NCBI RefSeq assembly: GCF_030269325.1
Contig: NZ_BSTD01000001.1
Coordinates: forward strand, 372,001 to 436,000
Direction of reading: 5' to 3'
DNA from: Amycolatopsis sp. NBRC 101858
GTDB lineage: Bacteria; Actinomycetota; Actinomycetes; Mycobacteriales; Pseudonocardiaceae
Length of the DNA: 64,000 bases
A program made the position numbers and the translations under genes. The notes beneath the pieces were generated by a model. That model did no database searches. It had not been told where the DNA came from and was given only the letters and a program-made list of their open reading frames with translations. Shown piece by piece: positions 53,576 to 62,199 of this stretch (position 1 is its first letter; every line of letters starts with the position of its first letter).

Positions 53576-53874
53576 GCGACAGCGAGAACTTCGAAGGACG
53601 CGACGTCGGGTCCGGGATCTCCGTCATCCGCGAAAGCAGCGACGTCGTCGGCTCCGGGCCGCGCCTGCACCGGCACCCCTACACCGAAACGTTCGTGATC
53701 ATCCGGGGGCGGGCCCGGTTCACCCTGGGCGACGAGCAGCGCGACGGCGGCGCCGGGGACGTGCTGGTCGTCCCCGCCGGCACCCCGCACAAGTTCGCCG
53801 TGCTCGGCCCCGGGGTCTACGAGGCCGTGCACATCCACGAGAGCGACCACTTCATCACCGAATGGCTGGAGTGA
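53572..53874 (+). CDS. Small cupin-domain protein
   Basis: A 100-residue single cupin barrel: motif 1 RLHRHPYTETFVIIRGRARFTLGDE and motif 2 GDVLVVPAGTPHKFAVLG, with His/His/Glu/His metal ligands present. It may be a small dioxygenase, isomerase or sensor protein. The start is GTG 53572, overlapping the stop of the sigma fragment. It converges with the ShbA-like gene, 3 nt apart. Confidence 0.9.
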   Translation: MSDSENFEGRDVGSGISVIRESSDVVGSGPRLHRHPYTETFVIIRGRARFTLGDEQRDGGAGDVLVVPAGTPHKFAVLGPGVYEAVHIHESDHFITEWLE

Positions 53875-53877
53875 CGC

Positions 53878-54516
53878 TCAGAGCCCGCCTTCGGGGATCA
53901 TCGCGCGCAGCTTCGTCAGGGCGCGGTACTGGGTGATGCGGACGTTGCCCGGCGAGATGCCCAGCGCCTCCGCCGTCTCGTTCGCCGACAGCCCGACGAC
54001 GATGCGCAGCGACAGGATCTCCTGGTGCAGCGGCGGCAGCGACGCCATCAGCCGCCCGAGCCGGGCGCCGAGGTCCATGTCCAGCACGTGGCTCTCCGGC
54101 TCGTTGCCGCCCAGGGGCCGGTCCGGCAGCTCCGAGACCGGCTTCGACCGGTCGCGCGCCACCGAGCGGAACGCGTCGGCGACCTTGTTCGCCGCGATCG
54201 CGCGCACCAGGTACAGGAACGACCCGCCGCGGTCCTGGTAGCCGGGCAGCACCTTCAGCACGGCCAGGCAGACCTCCTGCGCGACGTCGTCGGCCGACAG
54301 GTACGACAGGTCGCGCCCGCCGATCCGGGCGCGGCAGTAGCGCACGACCGTCGGCTTGATCAGCCGCAGCAGCGCCTGGATCGCGTCCGGGTCGCCGCCG
54401 CGCGCCGCCGCCACGAACGGGTCGAGCTGCTCCTTCGTCAGCTTGCCGTCCGGGCGCGGCAGCTCGTCGAGCACGACGTAGCCTTCGACCGCCGTCTCCG
54501 CCATCATGGTGTCCAC
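53878..54516 (-). CDS. shbA: ShbA/SigD-like sigma factor
   Basis: 212 residues. Region 2 has VAAARGGDPDAIQALLRLIKPTVVRYCRARIGGRDLSYLSADDVAQEVCLAVLKVLPGYQDRGGSFLYLVRAIAANKVADAFR; region 4 has LPPLHQEILSLRIVVGLSANETAEALGISPGNVRITQYRALTKLRAMI. In Streptomyces ShbA transcribes the principal sigma gene hrdB; this protein shares its layout and is strongly conserved in actinobacteria. GTG 54516 has GAGGAGGG 5 nt upstream; ATG codons at 54507 and 54504 are alternatives. It is divergent from the TIR-like STAND gene. Confidence 0.9.
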   Translation of the reverse strand: MDTMMAETAVEGYVVLDELPRPDGKLTKEQLDPFVAAARGGDPDAIQALLRLIKPTVVRYCRARIGGRDLSYLSADDVAQEVCLAVLKVLPGYQDRGGSFLYLVRAIAANKVADAFRSVARDRSKPVSELPDRPLGGNEPESHVLDMDLGARLGRLMASLPPLHQEILSLRIVVGLSANETAEALGISPGNVRITQYRALTKLRAMIPEGGL

Positions 54517-54867
54517 GGGTTCCCTCCTCGCATCGTCCACCGGACCGCTCTCGGGTAACCCGTCGCCCACAAAAGACCACACTGGTCCTCGGACGATTCT
54601 CCTGTCGCTTCCCACGATTCCCGGTCCGACAACCGGAGTAATCGAGCCGCTGACCAGCAACGTTGCAATGGTGTGGTTCTTGTCCAGATATTGTCCGTTA
54701 ACCACAAACGGCCCACCGGTGTTACCCGGCGGTCATCCCCGGCGGGCGGGTCAAATAGTGGACAGATCCTGCCGTCGCGGGGTGTCCGGTAGCGAATTCG
54801 GGCCCGGTTCCGATCCTTGCCGCGTGACTCGACCCGACCGTCAGGAAACCGAAGCCATGATCACCCA
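54517..54867. other. Divergent promoter region, shbA and the STAND gene
   Basis: 351 bases without a supportable gene, AT-richer than the flanks. Visible are a 10-bp palindrome GCAACGTTGC near 54658-54667 and two TTGTCC copies near 54690-54710. A four-codon frame ATG-ATC-ACC-CAT-TGA (54857-54871) overlaps the TTG start of the STAND gene and could couple its translation. Confidence 0.5.
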
Positions 54868-57240
54868 TTGAACGCCACCGGGATCCCGGTGGCCGCCGCC
54901 GCCCGGTTCGACGTGTTCCTGTGTTCCGCGGCGGCAGACCCGGCGGAGAAAGCCCTGCGTGCCGACGGGCTGCGCGTTTTCCGCGGTAATCCGTTCGACG
55001 ATTTCGAGGTGGGCGCGCGGGAACTGGCGGCGTCGCGCGTCGTGCTCGCCGATCTTCCGCCCGGTCTGCGCACCGACCGCGTGCTGGCGACCGTTCCGGG
55101 AGAATCGCTTCCGGAGCTCGTCCGGCGGGTCCGGGCCGCCGTCGCCGGGGGTTCCGGGCATTCGCCGTTGGGGACCGTCCACCGCGAACTCGACGCGCGC
55201 CGGGTGGTTTTGCTGACCGGGCCGGCGGGGGTCGGCAAGACGACGCTGGCCGAGCAGTACGCGTGCGTCTTCGGCCATTTCGGGGGCCGGGTGCTGCGGA
55301 CGGGCCCGTTCGGCCACCTCGACCCGGATGACTTCCTCCCCCAGTTCCACCTGGCCCTGGCGACGGCGGCGGGCACGTCCGGGCTCGGCTTCGACCGGTT
55401 GCGCGCGCGGCTGGCCCGCACGATCGAGGCGGCGGGCGAGCGGGTGCTGCTGCTGGTCGACGACGTCCCGGCCGGGCTGCCCCCGGGGGTGCTGGACCGG
55501 GTGGTGCTGCCGGAGCGCGGGATCCGCACGCTGCTCACGAGCCGCCGCGCCCGCCGGCCGGGGGCGACGGTGGAGGTACCGGGCCTGCCGCTCGAGGAGG
55601 GCCTTCGGTTGCTGGGCGCGCCGGCCCCGGGGTTCGTCGCCCGCTGCGACGGCCATCCGATGACGCTGCGGGCCACGGCGTTCACGGTGCGGCACCTGCC
55701 CGGCTCCTCCCCGGACGCACTGCCGGACACGGCACCGCACGCGATCCGCGAGGTCCTCGTCCGGCTCAGCGGCCCGGCGCGCGAGCTGGTGCGGCTGGGC
55801 GGAGTGCTGGCGCCGGCCCCGATCCCGCCGGAGGTGGCGCGGGGCGGCCTGGAGAGCGCCGAGTTCGAGGCGGCGGCGGAGGAGTTGGCGGCGCAGGGGT
55901 TCGCGAGGTGGGTGGACGGAAACGTGCAACTCCAGGCGCTGGCGGTGGAGGTGGCGTGCGGCGAGTTCGGCCAGCCGGATGCTGACCGGGCGGCGGAAGC
56001 AATGCTCGCCGAGCTGGCTGGCGGCGACCGGTTGGCCGATGGCGGGTTACCCGGCAGCGCTTCGCCCGACCAACCGAGCGCAGCCGAGCCTGCCCCGCCC
56101 ACCCACGCCACCGCCGCCGGGCGGCGATACCTTCTGCTGCAACACGCCCGCGTGCTCGCCGACCACAGCCCGGCCCACCGGGTCGCCCTCCTTCGCCCCC
56201 TTGCCGCCGCCCACGAAACTCACGGTGATCCGGCCGCCGCCGGGGAAGTCCATGCCGTCATCCTCGCCACCGGCGAAGGGACCTCTGCCGACTTCGCCGC
56301 CGCCGCGCGGGTTGAACTTGCCTGTGGGCTCGATGCCGAAGCCCTCGGGCACGCGCGGCAAGCCCTTGTCCTCGCTCCCGGCAACCGCGAAGCCGCCCTC
56401 GTCGCCGCCCAGGCCCTGGACAGCCAAGGCCACTACGCCGAAGCCGACCGGGTCTTCTGGCACTCCCACCTCCCCGCCACCAGCGAAGAACGCCACCACG
56501 CAGCCAAAGCCCGCCGGCTGCGCGGCCACCCCCGAGAAGCCCTCGCCCTCCTCGAATCAGCCGGCCCCCGCGACGAAACAGCCCTCGAGTACGCCCGGAA
56601 CCTCCTCCAAGCCGGGCAGCCGAAGCGCGCGCGGGACGTCGCCGCCGGGATCGACGACTGTCCCGACGCACAAGTGATCGAAGCCGAAGCCGCACTCACC
56701 GACCAGGAACCCGCCGACCTCGAGACGACCTACGCCCACCGATACGGCAGCGAAAGCCCTCTGACGCTGGCCGCGTCGGTGCACGCCGGCCGGGCCTTGC
56801 TGGCGCTGGGCCAACCGCAGCAGGCACTGGAGAAACTGGCCGGGACCGAGCAGCTCGTCCGCCGCGTCCTGGGCGACGACCACCCGCTGCACCTCCGGGT
56901 CCGCCACGCCCTGGGCCTCGCGCACGCCCGGCTGCGCGACTTCGACCGCCAAGCCGACCTGCTCGAAAGCATCCGGAAACCGCAGCTCCGCCTGCTGGGC
57001 CGGACCCACCCGGAAACCCTCGAGACCGGCCTCGACCTCGGGCTCGCGCTCGCCCTCGGCGGCCGTGGCCCGCTCGACCGGGCCACGGGACTCGTCGACG
57101 ACGCCGCCCGCGACGCCGAAACCGCGGCCGGGGTCAGCCCCGCGCTGGCCGCCAAGGCCCGGGCCGCCAAGCAGGTCGTCCGGCTGCCCGAACCGTTCGT
57201 GTCCGCGCTCCACGCCCTCGAAAAGCTGATCTGGCCCTGA
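54868..57240 (+). CDS. TIR-like / NB-ARC STAND ATPase / TPR protein (NLR-like)
   Basis: 790 residues. The N-terminus (about residues 12-75) has a shortened TIR-like pattern: RFDVFLCSAAAD, AEKALRADGLRVFRG, EVGARELAASRVVLADLPPGL. The segment that would hold the catalytic Glu of NADase TIR domains is missing or altered. The NB-ARC part follows: Walker A LLTGPAGVGKTTLAEQ (about 116-129), Walker B ERVLLLVDDVP, sensor IRTLLTSRRARR, GHPMTLRA. Residues from about 440 form TPR-type helices (HARQALVLAPGNREAALVAAQALDSQGHYAEADRVF). The layout resembles antiphage or conflict-type STAND proteins. The start is uncertain: TTG 54868 or GTG 54889, no good RBS. It converges with a conserved hypothetical gene. 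Confidence 0.8.
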   Translation: MNATGIPVAAAARFDVFLCSAAADPAEKALRADGLRVFRGNPFDDFEVGARELAASRVVLADLPPGLRTDRVLATVPGESLPELVRRVRAAVAGGSGHSPLGTVHRELDARRVVLLTGPAGVGKTTLAEQYACVFGHFGGRVLRTGPFGHLDPDDFLPQFHLALATAAGTSGLGFDRLRARLARTIEAAGERVLLLVDDVPAGLPPGVLDRVVLPERGIRTLLTSRRARRPGATVEVPGLPLEEGLRLLGAPAPGFVARCDGHPMTLRATAFTVRHLPGSSPDALPDTAPHAIREVLVRLSGPARELVRLGGVLAPAPIPPEVARGGLESAEFEAAAEELAAQGFARWVDGNVQLQALAVEVACGEFGQPDADRAAEAMLAELAGGDRLADGGLPGSASPDQPSAAEPAPPTHATAAGRRYLLLQHARVLADHSPAHRVALLRPLAAAHETHGDPAAAGEVHAVILATGEGTSADFAAAARVELACGLDAEALGHARQALVLAPGNREAALVAAQALDSQGHYAEADRVFWHSHLPATSEERHHAAKARRLRGHPREALALLESAGPRDETALEYARNLLQAGQPKRARDVAAGIDDCPDAQVIEAEAALTDQEPADLETTYAHRYGSESPLTLAASVHAGRALLALGQPQQALEKLAGTEQLVRRVLGDDHPLHLRVRHALGLAHARLRDFDRQADLLESIRKPQLRLLGRTHPETLETGLDLGLALALGGRGPLDRATGLVDDAARDAETAAGVSPALAAKARAAKQVVRLPEPFVSALHALEKLIWP

Positions 57241-57243
57241 CAC

Positions 57244-58203
57244 TCACCCGGCGCCGGCCGGCTGCCAGCGGATCCCGTACGCGAACCCCGGTGCGAGGTG
57301 CCGAAACCGGACGTGCACCTCACCCGCGTCGTCGGTCTCCAGCACCGCGCCCCGCGGTGAGCGCGTGTCGTTCTGGAACGCCTTCTCCAGCCGGACGATC
57401 CGGTCCGGCACCCGGTCGCCGAACCGGACGTGCAGGTCGAACAGATCGCACGGGTGCCGCGGCACGCAGATGTAATGCGGTTCCCGCATGTTCGCCCGGA
57501 ATCGCAGTCCGATGTCGTGGCGCTCACCCCGCCGCAGCGGCTCCGGTAACCGCAACGCCAGCCCGACCCGGTCACTCGACTCCATCTCCCGGCCGGCCAG
57601 CACACCACCGTGGAACACGTCCACCACCAGATCGGACTCGAGTACCGAATCGCCGGATTCACCGGCCGCGGTGAGCGTCATCGCCAGGTCCAGCTCGGCG
57701 ATTTCGTCCGCGTCGGCGACCACCCGGCGGAATTCGAACGCCTCGGCCACCGGCTGGTCGAGTGCGAGCGTGACGCGCAGTTCTTCGGTGTGCCAACTCC
57801 GGCTCGGATAGCGCGGCCGCAGATCCGGCGGACCGGCCGCCACGGCCATTGCCGCGACCTGCTCGATTCCTTCGTCGATCCGCCGCCGGACCGTCCGGTC
57901 GTCGCGGTCGAGCGTGATCGCCGCCCAGTGCACCCGTTCCTGGTAGAACGGCTTCCGCGCCCGCTCGTCCAGTGCGAAAGCCGCCCGCAACGCGATCTTC
58001 AGATCGTCCGGCAACGACTCGACCAGCGGCCGCAATCGGTCCGTGAGTTTACGCCTCACCACCACCGAGTCGTCATCTTCCAAAATGCCACATGTGGCCC
58101 GCAAAGCGGGTCCGACGCGATCCGCCAGTGGTGTGGCGAAAATTCCCCTCCCTTTGCGCAGAACCTTCAGCTCGCCGACCACATCCGCCGCACTGAGGTC
58201 CAC
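57244..58203 (-). CDS. Conserved actinobacterial hypothetical protein
   Basis: 319 residues; I recognise the type but no function. The N-terminal helical part (ADVVGELKVLRKGRGIFATPLADRVGPALRATCGI; FYQERVHWAAITLDRDDRTVRRRIDEGIEQVAAM) looks like an HTH-containing module found next to STAND or regulator genes in actinobacteria. The C-terminal part is all-beta (ELRVTLALDQPVAEAFEFRRVVADADEIAELDLAMTLT; HYICVPRHPCDLFDLHVRFG), perhaps a sandwich fold. It converges with the TIR-like STAND gene, 3 nt apart, so the two may form a functional pair. Confidence 0.7.
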   Translation of the reverse strand: MDLSAADVVGELKVLRKGRGIFATPLADRVGPALRATCGILEDDDSVVVRRKLTDRLRPLVESLPDDLKIALRAAFALDERARKPFYQERVHWAAITLDRDDRTVRRRIDEGIEQVAAMAVAAGPPDLRPRYPSRSWHTEELRVTLALDQPVAEAFEFRRVVADADEIAELDLAMTLTAAGESGDSVLESDLVVDVFHGGVLAGREMESSDRVGLALRLPEPLRRGERHDIGLRFRANMREPHYICVPRHPCDLFDLHVRFGDRVPDRIVRLEKAFQNDTRSPRGAVLETDDAGEVHVRFRHLAPGFAYGIRWQPAGAG

Positions 58204-58427
58204 CGTTCCTCCCTCGCCGTTCCCGCACGGGCATCAATATTCGTCAGCACCGACGCCGCTGTCCAGTCGATCATGCGGCGGCAAACGGATCGTTATCCAC
58301 GCATTCTTGACGAGGCGCCGGCGATTTAGCGCCGGAAATCACCGGAACGCGAGGCAGCCGAACGGCGGCCCGACTCACGGCCGTGTCGAAACTGTCGAAT
58401 AGCGGGCGTGCCGCAGCGCCTGGACCC

Positions 58428-59066
58428 CTAGCCGGAAACGACGCGCGCGAGCACGGCCGGGACCGCCCGTTCCAGCTCGGCCGCGGCGTCCTCCTCGCCG
58501 GCCAGGTGCCGGAGCAGGGCCTGCTGGAACAGGCCGTCGAGCAGCGCGTACGCGATGGCCTGCGACACGGCGGCCGGCGTGGCGGCCAGCTCGGCGTAGC
58601 GCGCGACGACGTGGTGGATCATCTCCTCGCGGCGCCGGTCGATCTCCAGCACGTCGGCGCGGAAGGACTCCTCGAACAGGCTCTGGTTGCGCAGGTCGTA
58701 CCAGAGGCGGTGCATCTTGGCGTCCGCGCGCAGCGTCGCGGCCATCGCCGCGGCGAAGTCGCGTTCCAGCTCCGCCGCCGTCCGCGCGCGGGCGACGAGC
58801 TCGTCGTACCGGGTGACGCACACTTCCTCGAACTGCCGCACGCAGTGGGTCAGCAGGTCGACCTTGTCGGCGAAGTAGTAGTGCAGCACGCCGTGGGAGA
58901 ACTCCGAGTTCTGCGCGATCTCCCGCAGGCTGGTGCGCGCGTAGCCGAGCTCGGCCAGCGTCTGCAGTGCCGATGCGGCCAGCTGCGCGCGCCGGTCGGC
59001 GAACTTGTCCACCTGGCGGCGCGAGATCCGGTCCCGGGTCCGTTCCTTCGCCTCTGTCACGTGCAC
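58428..59066 (-). CDS. TetR-family regulator
   Basis: 212 residues with HTH RRAQLAASALQTLAELGYARTSLREIAQNSEFSHGVLHYYFADKVDLLTHCV and a TetR C-terminal domain (MIHHVVARYAELAATPAAVSQAIAYALLDGLFQQALL). The start is GTG 59066 or GTG 59060. It is divergent from the shortened SDR gene, its most likely target, as in many TetR/SDR pairs. Confidence 0.92.
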   Translation of the reverse strand: MHVTEAKERTRDRISRRQVDKFADRRAQLAASALQTLAELGYARTSLREIAQNSEFSHGVLHYYFADKVDLLTHCVRQFEEVCVTRYDELVARARTAAELERDFAAAMAATLRADAKMHRLWYDLRNQSLFEESFRADVLEIDRRREEMIHHVVARYAELAATPAAVSQAIAYALLDGLFQQALLRHLAGEEDAAAELERAVPAVLARVVSG

Positions 59067-59205
59067 CGTCCGTCACTTCGTGGTTGCCGGGTCCAGTCTA
59101 TCGACCACGTGACCAGCTTTCCTTTGACAATCGTCCAAGAGACTCTTGACGACCGTCCAGACCCCGGAGATGCTGAGCGCCGACCGGCTCGAGGAGGAGG
59201 TGCCC

Positions 59206-59859
59206 ATGGGGCGGCACGACCTGTCCGGCCGCGCGGCCCTGGTCACCGGCGACCGCCCCGAGCCGGCCGCCGCACTGGCCGCCGCCGGGGCCGCCGTGGT
59301 GGTCGCCGGCACCCGGGCGGACCTCGGCCGCGAGACCGGCGCCGCGTTCGTCCGGCTCGACGTCACCGACGACGCGAGCTGGGAGCGGGCCGTCACCGAG
59401 ACGATCGCCCGGCTGGGCGGCCTGGACATCGTGGTCAACAACGCCGACGTCGAGCTGCCCGGCCCGCTCGCCGACCTGGACCCGGCCGCCCTGCGGCGGA
59501 TGCTCGACGTCAACGTGCTCGGCACCGCGCTCGGCATCAAGCACGCCTTCCGCGCGATGCGCCCGGGCGGCGCGGCCGGGAAGGGCGGCGCGGTCGTCAA
59601 CATCGCGTCGGTCGCCGCGACCACCGCCGTCCCCGGCACCGCCGCCTACTCCGCGTCGAAGTCCGCGGTCGACCGGCTGACCCGGGTGGCCGCGGCGGAG
59701 GCCGGGAAACTCGGCTACGACGTGCGCGTCAACTGCGTCTACCCCGACGCCGGCCGGCTCGGCGAGGGCACCGGCATGGCCGACGCCGTCGTGTTCCTCG
59801 CTTCCGACGCCGCCCAGTTCGTCACCGGCGCCGGCCTGCCGGTCGACAGCGGCCCGTGA
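59206..59859 (+). CDS. Short-chain dehydrogenase-like protein with reduced core motifs
   Basis: 217 residues. The catalytic stretch is normal (NIASVAATTAVPGTAAYSASKSAVDRL, with Ser, Tyr and Lys), but the cofactor loop reads VTGDRPEPAAALAAAGA without the usual TGxxxGxG, NNAG is NNAD, and the C-terminal substrate loop is missing about 30 residues (VNCVYPDAGRLGEGTGMADAVVF). It resembles SDRs for steroids or diols that have lost two internal pieces in frame. Activity is doubtful. ATG 59206 was chosen for the GGAGGAGG 6-7 nt upstream. It converges with the ECF41 gene, 3 nt apart. Confidence 0.75.
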   Translation: MGRHDLSGRAALVTGDRPEPAAALAAAGAAVVVAGTRADLGRETGAAFVRLDVTDDASWERAVTETIARLGGLDIVVNNADVELPGPLADLDPAALRRMLDVNVLGTALGIKHAFRAMRPGGAAGKGGAVVNIASVAATTAVPGTAAYSASKSAVDRLTRVAAAEAGKLGYDVRVNCVYPDAGRLGEGTGMADAVVFLASDAAQFVTGAGLPVDSGP

Positions 59860-59862
59860 CCG

Positions 59863-60723
59863 CTACGCCGCCTGCCAGGGCCGGAGCTTCTCCGGGTTCC
59901 GCACCGCCCAGATCCGCCTGATCACCCCGCCCGCCACGTCGAACGCCAGCACCGTCCCGACCACGCCGTCGCGCTCCATCACCAGCCCGGGCCGGCCGTT
60001 CACCACGCGCTCCCGCAGCGTCATGGCCGGGACCCGCTCGGTGATCCGCACCGTGTAGCGCGCCACCCGCTCGCTGCCCTCGACCGGGTGCGCCACCGTG
60101 CTGGCGAGACCGCCGCCGTCGGCGACCGCGACGACCGACGGGTCCAGAAGCCCGACCAGACCCGGGATGTCCTTGGCCTCCCAGGCTTCCTTGAACGCCC
60201 GGACGACGGCAGTGCTCCGCGCGGGCGAAGGCGCCGGTGCGGGACGGAGGCGCCGCCGGGCCGACGACGCGAGCTGACGGCACGCCGCCGAAGTGCGTCC
60301 CAGCACCGAAGCCACCTCGGCGAACGGGTAGCCGAACACGTCGTGCAGGACGAACGCCACCCGCTCGGCCGGGGTCATCGATTCGCACACGACGAGGAAC
60401 GCCATCGTGATCGACTCGTCGAGCAGCAGCAGCTCCGCCGGATCCGTGACGCTGCCCGACGGCACCGGCTCCGGGATCCATTCGCCGGTGTAGCGCTCGC
60501 GGCGGACCCGCGCCGACCCCAGCAGGTCCAGGCAGATCCGGCTCGTGACGGTCGTCAGCCACGCGCCCGGCCGGTCGATCGCGGCCCGCTGCCGCCCGGA
60601 CAGTGCGTACCACCGGCCGTACGCCTCCTGGACGACGTCCTCGGCGTCGCTCAGCGAACCCAGCAGCCGGTAGGCGATCGCGATCAGCTGCGGCCGCTCG
60701 GTCAGCACGTCGTTCTCACTCAC
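59863..60723 (-). CDS. sigJ: ECF41-type sigma factor (SigJ-like)
   Basis: 286 residues. Region 2 is LTERPQLIAIAYRLLGSLSDAEDVVQEAYGRWYAL with RPGAWLTTVTSRICLDLLGSARVRRERYTGEWIPEP. Region 4 is MTPAERVAFVLHDVFGYPFAEVASVLGRTSAACRQLASSARRRL. The SnoaL-like C-terminal domain carries VADGGG and ends with the NPEKL motif; both mark the ECF41 group, where the extension modulates activity in place of an anti-sigma factor. GTG 60723 was chosen because region 2 begins soon after; the RBS is weak. ECF41 regulons often include SDR- and CMD-type genes, and the adjacent SDR fits. Confidence 0.92.
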   Translation of the reverse strand: MSENDVLTERPQLIAIAYRLLGSLSDAEDVVQEAYGRWYALSGRQRAAIDRPGAWLTTVTSRICLDLLGSARVRRERYTGEWIPEPVPSGSVTDPAELLLLDESITMAFLVVCESMTPAERVAFVLHDVFGYPFAEVASVLGRTSAACRQLASSARRRLRPAPAPSPARSTAVVRAFKEAWEAKDIPGLVGLLDPSVVAVADGGGLASTVAHPVEGSERVARYTVRITERVPAMTLRERVVNGRPGLVMERDGVVGTVLAFDVAGGVIRRIWAVRNPEKLRPWQAA

Positions 60724-60854
60724 ACGCCCATGACGAATCCCGGCGCGCATCTGTGACAGGCGTACGCGCTCCGGCGTAGCCGCAAGTGCCGTCCGCCGTC
60801 GGACGACCGCGGCGGCCCGCGTCACCACCATGGAGCCATCCCCAAGGAGGAGCC

Positions 60855-61397
60855 ATGACTCTCAAGCCCCGGGCCCGGAAGTGGTCCCTGGTGGCGCACA
60901 TCGTCTCGGCGGGTCTGTGGATCGGGATGGACGCCGTGCTCGGCATCCTGGTCTGCACCGCGCTGATCTCGGGCGACGCCGCCGTCGTCACGACCAGCCT
61001 GCGGGCGCTCGACCTCTTCGCCGTCTGGCCGATGCTGATCGCCGCGCTGCTCACGCTCGCCAGCGGGGCCGTGCTCGGGCTCGGGAGCAAGTACGGCCTC
61101 GTCCGGTACTGGTGGGTCGCCGCGAAGCTGGCCGTCAACGTCGTCATGGCGCTGCTGATCCTCTTCGCGCTCCGGCCCGGGATCGCCGAAGCCGTCGAGC
61201 ACCCCGAAGGCCTGCTCTACCCCGTCGTCGTCGCGCCGGCGCTCCTGCTGTTCGCCAGCGTCCTCTCGGTCTTCAAGCCGTGGGGCCGCGTCCGGAAGGA
61301 ATCCCATGACCCTGCCCGTCCAAACGACCGCCCTGACCAAACGCTACGGACCGGCCGCCGCGGTCGAGGACCTGAACCTGTCGGTGCACGCCGGTGA
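60855..61397 (+). CDS. DUF2269-like four-helix membrane protein
   Basis: 180 residues, ATG 60855 with an ideal AAGGAGGAG upstream. Four hydrophobic helices are visible (WSLVAHIVSAGLWIGMDAVLGILV; LFAVWPMLIAALLTLASGAVLGL; WWVAAKLAVNVVMALLILFAL; LYPVVVAPALLLFASVLSVF), and the region after FKPWGRVR is hydrophilic. The frame runs 92 nt into the ABC ATPase gene; this tail (ESHDPARPNDRPDQTLR) looks non-native, so an original stop near 61300 may have been lost. Function is unknown. Confidence 0.75.
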   Translation: MTLKPRARKWSLVAHIVSAGLWIGMDAVLGILVCTALISGDAAVVTTSLRALDLFAVWPMLIAALLTLASGAVLGLGSKYGLVRYWWVAAKLAVNVVMALLILFALRPGIAEAVEHPEGLLYPVVVAPALLLFASVLSVFKPWGRVRKESHDPARPNDRPDQTLRTGRRGRGPEPVGARR

Positions 61398-62199
61398 GGT
61401 CTACGGCTTCCTCGGCCCGAACGGCGCCGGCAAGACGACCACGCTGCGGATGCTGCTCGGCCTGATCCGGCCGACGTCCGGCCGCGTCCGGGTGCTCGGC
61501 GCCGAACCCGGCCCCGGCAGCCTCGCCCGCGTCGGCGCGCTGATCGAGGGCCCGGCCTTCTACCCGTACCTGTCCGGCCGGGCCAACCTGCGGGTCCTCG
61601 CCGACCACGCCGGCGTGCGGCGCACCCGCGTCGACGCCGTGCTCGACGTCGTCAGCCTCGCCGACCGCGCGAAAGACCGGTACGCGACGTACTCGCTCGG
61701 CATGAAGCAGCGGCTCGGCCTGGCCGCCGCGCTGCTGAAGGACCCCGAGCTGGTCGTGCTCGACGAGCCGACCAACGGCCTCGACCCGGCCGGCATGGCC
61801 GACATGCGCGTGACGCTGCGCAAGCTCGCCGCCGAGGGCTGCACCGTGCTGCTGTCGAGCCACCTGCTGGCCGAGGTCGAGCAGATCTGCGACCGCGTCG
61901 GCGTGCTCGACCACGGCCGGCTCGTCAGCGAAACCACCGTCGAGGACCTGCGGGCGGGCGGCGCGCTGCGCGTCGTCGCGGAGCCGCTCGACCGGGCCCG
62001 CGACCACCTGCGCGCGCTCTACGGCGGCGTCCGGGTCGACGGCAATGCCCTCGAACTCGACGTCGACCCGGGCGAAGCCGGGCGCGTCAACGCCGAACTG
62101 GTCGGCGCCGGGGTCACCGTCACCGAGCTGCGCTGGCACGAACCCGACCTGGAACAGACCTTCCTCGCCCTGACCGGAGGGACCGATCATGCTGCGTGA
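61306..62199 (+). CDS. ABC exporter ATP-binding protein
   Basis: 297 residues. Walker A LGPNGAGKTTTLRMLLGLI, signature YSLGMKQRLGLAAALL, Walker B LVVLDEPTNGLDPAGMADM, H-loop LLSSHLLAEVEQI. It energises an ABC-2-type exporter together with the next gene. ATG 61306 has GGAAGGAA 4 nt upstream inside the end of the previous gene. It overlaps the permease gene by 11 nt. Substrate may be a lipid, drug or peptide. Confidence 0.95.
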   Translation: MTLPVQTTALTKRYGPAAAVEDLNLSVHAGEVYGFLGPNGAGKTTTLRMLLGLIRPTSGRVRVLGAEPGPGSLARVGALIEGPAFYPYLSGRANLRVLADHAGVRRTRVDAVLDVVSLADRAKDRYATYSLGMKQRLGLAAALLKDPELVVLDEPTNGLDPAGMADMRVTLRKLAAEGCTVLLSSHLLAEVEQICDRVGVLDHGRLVSETTVEDLRAGGALRVVAEPLDRARDHLRALYGGVRVDGNALELDVDPGEAGRVNAELVGAGVTVTELRWHEPDLEQTFLALTGGTDHAA

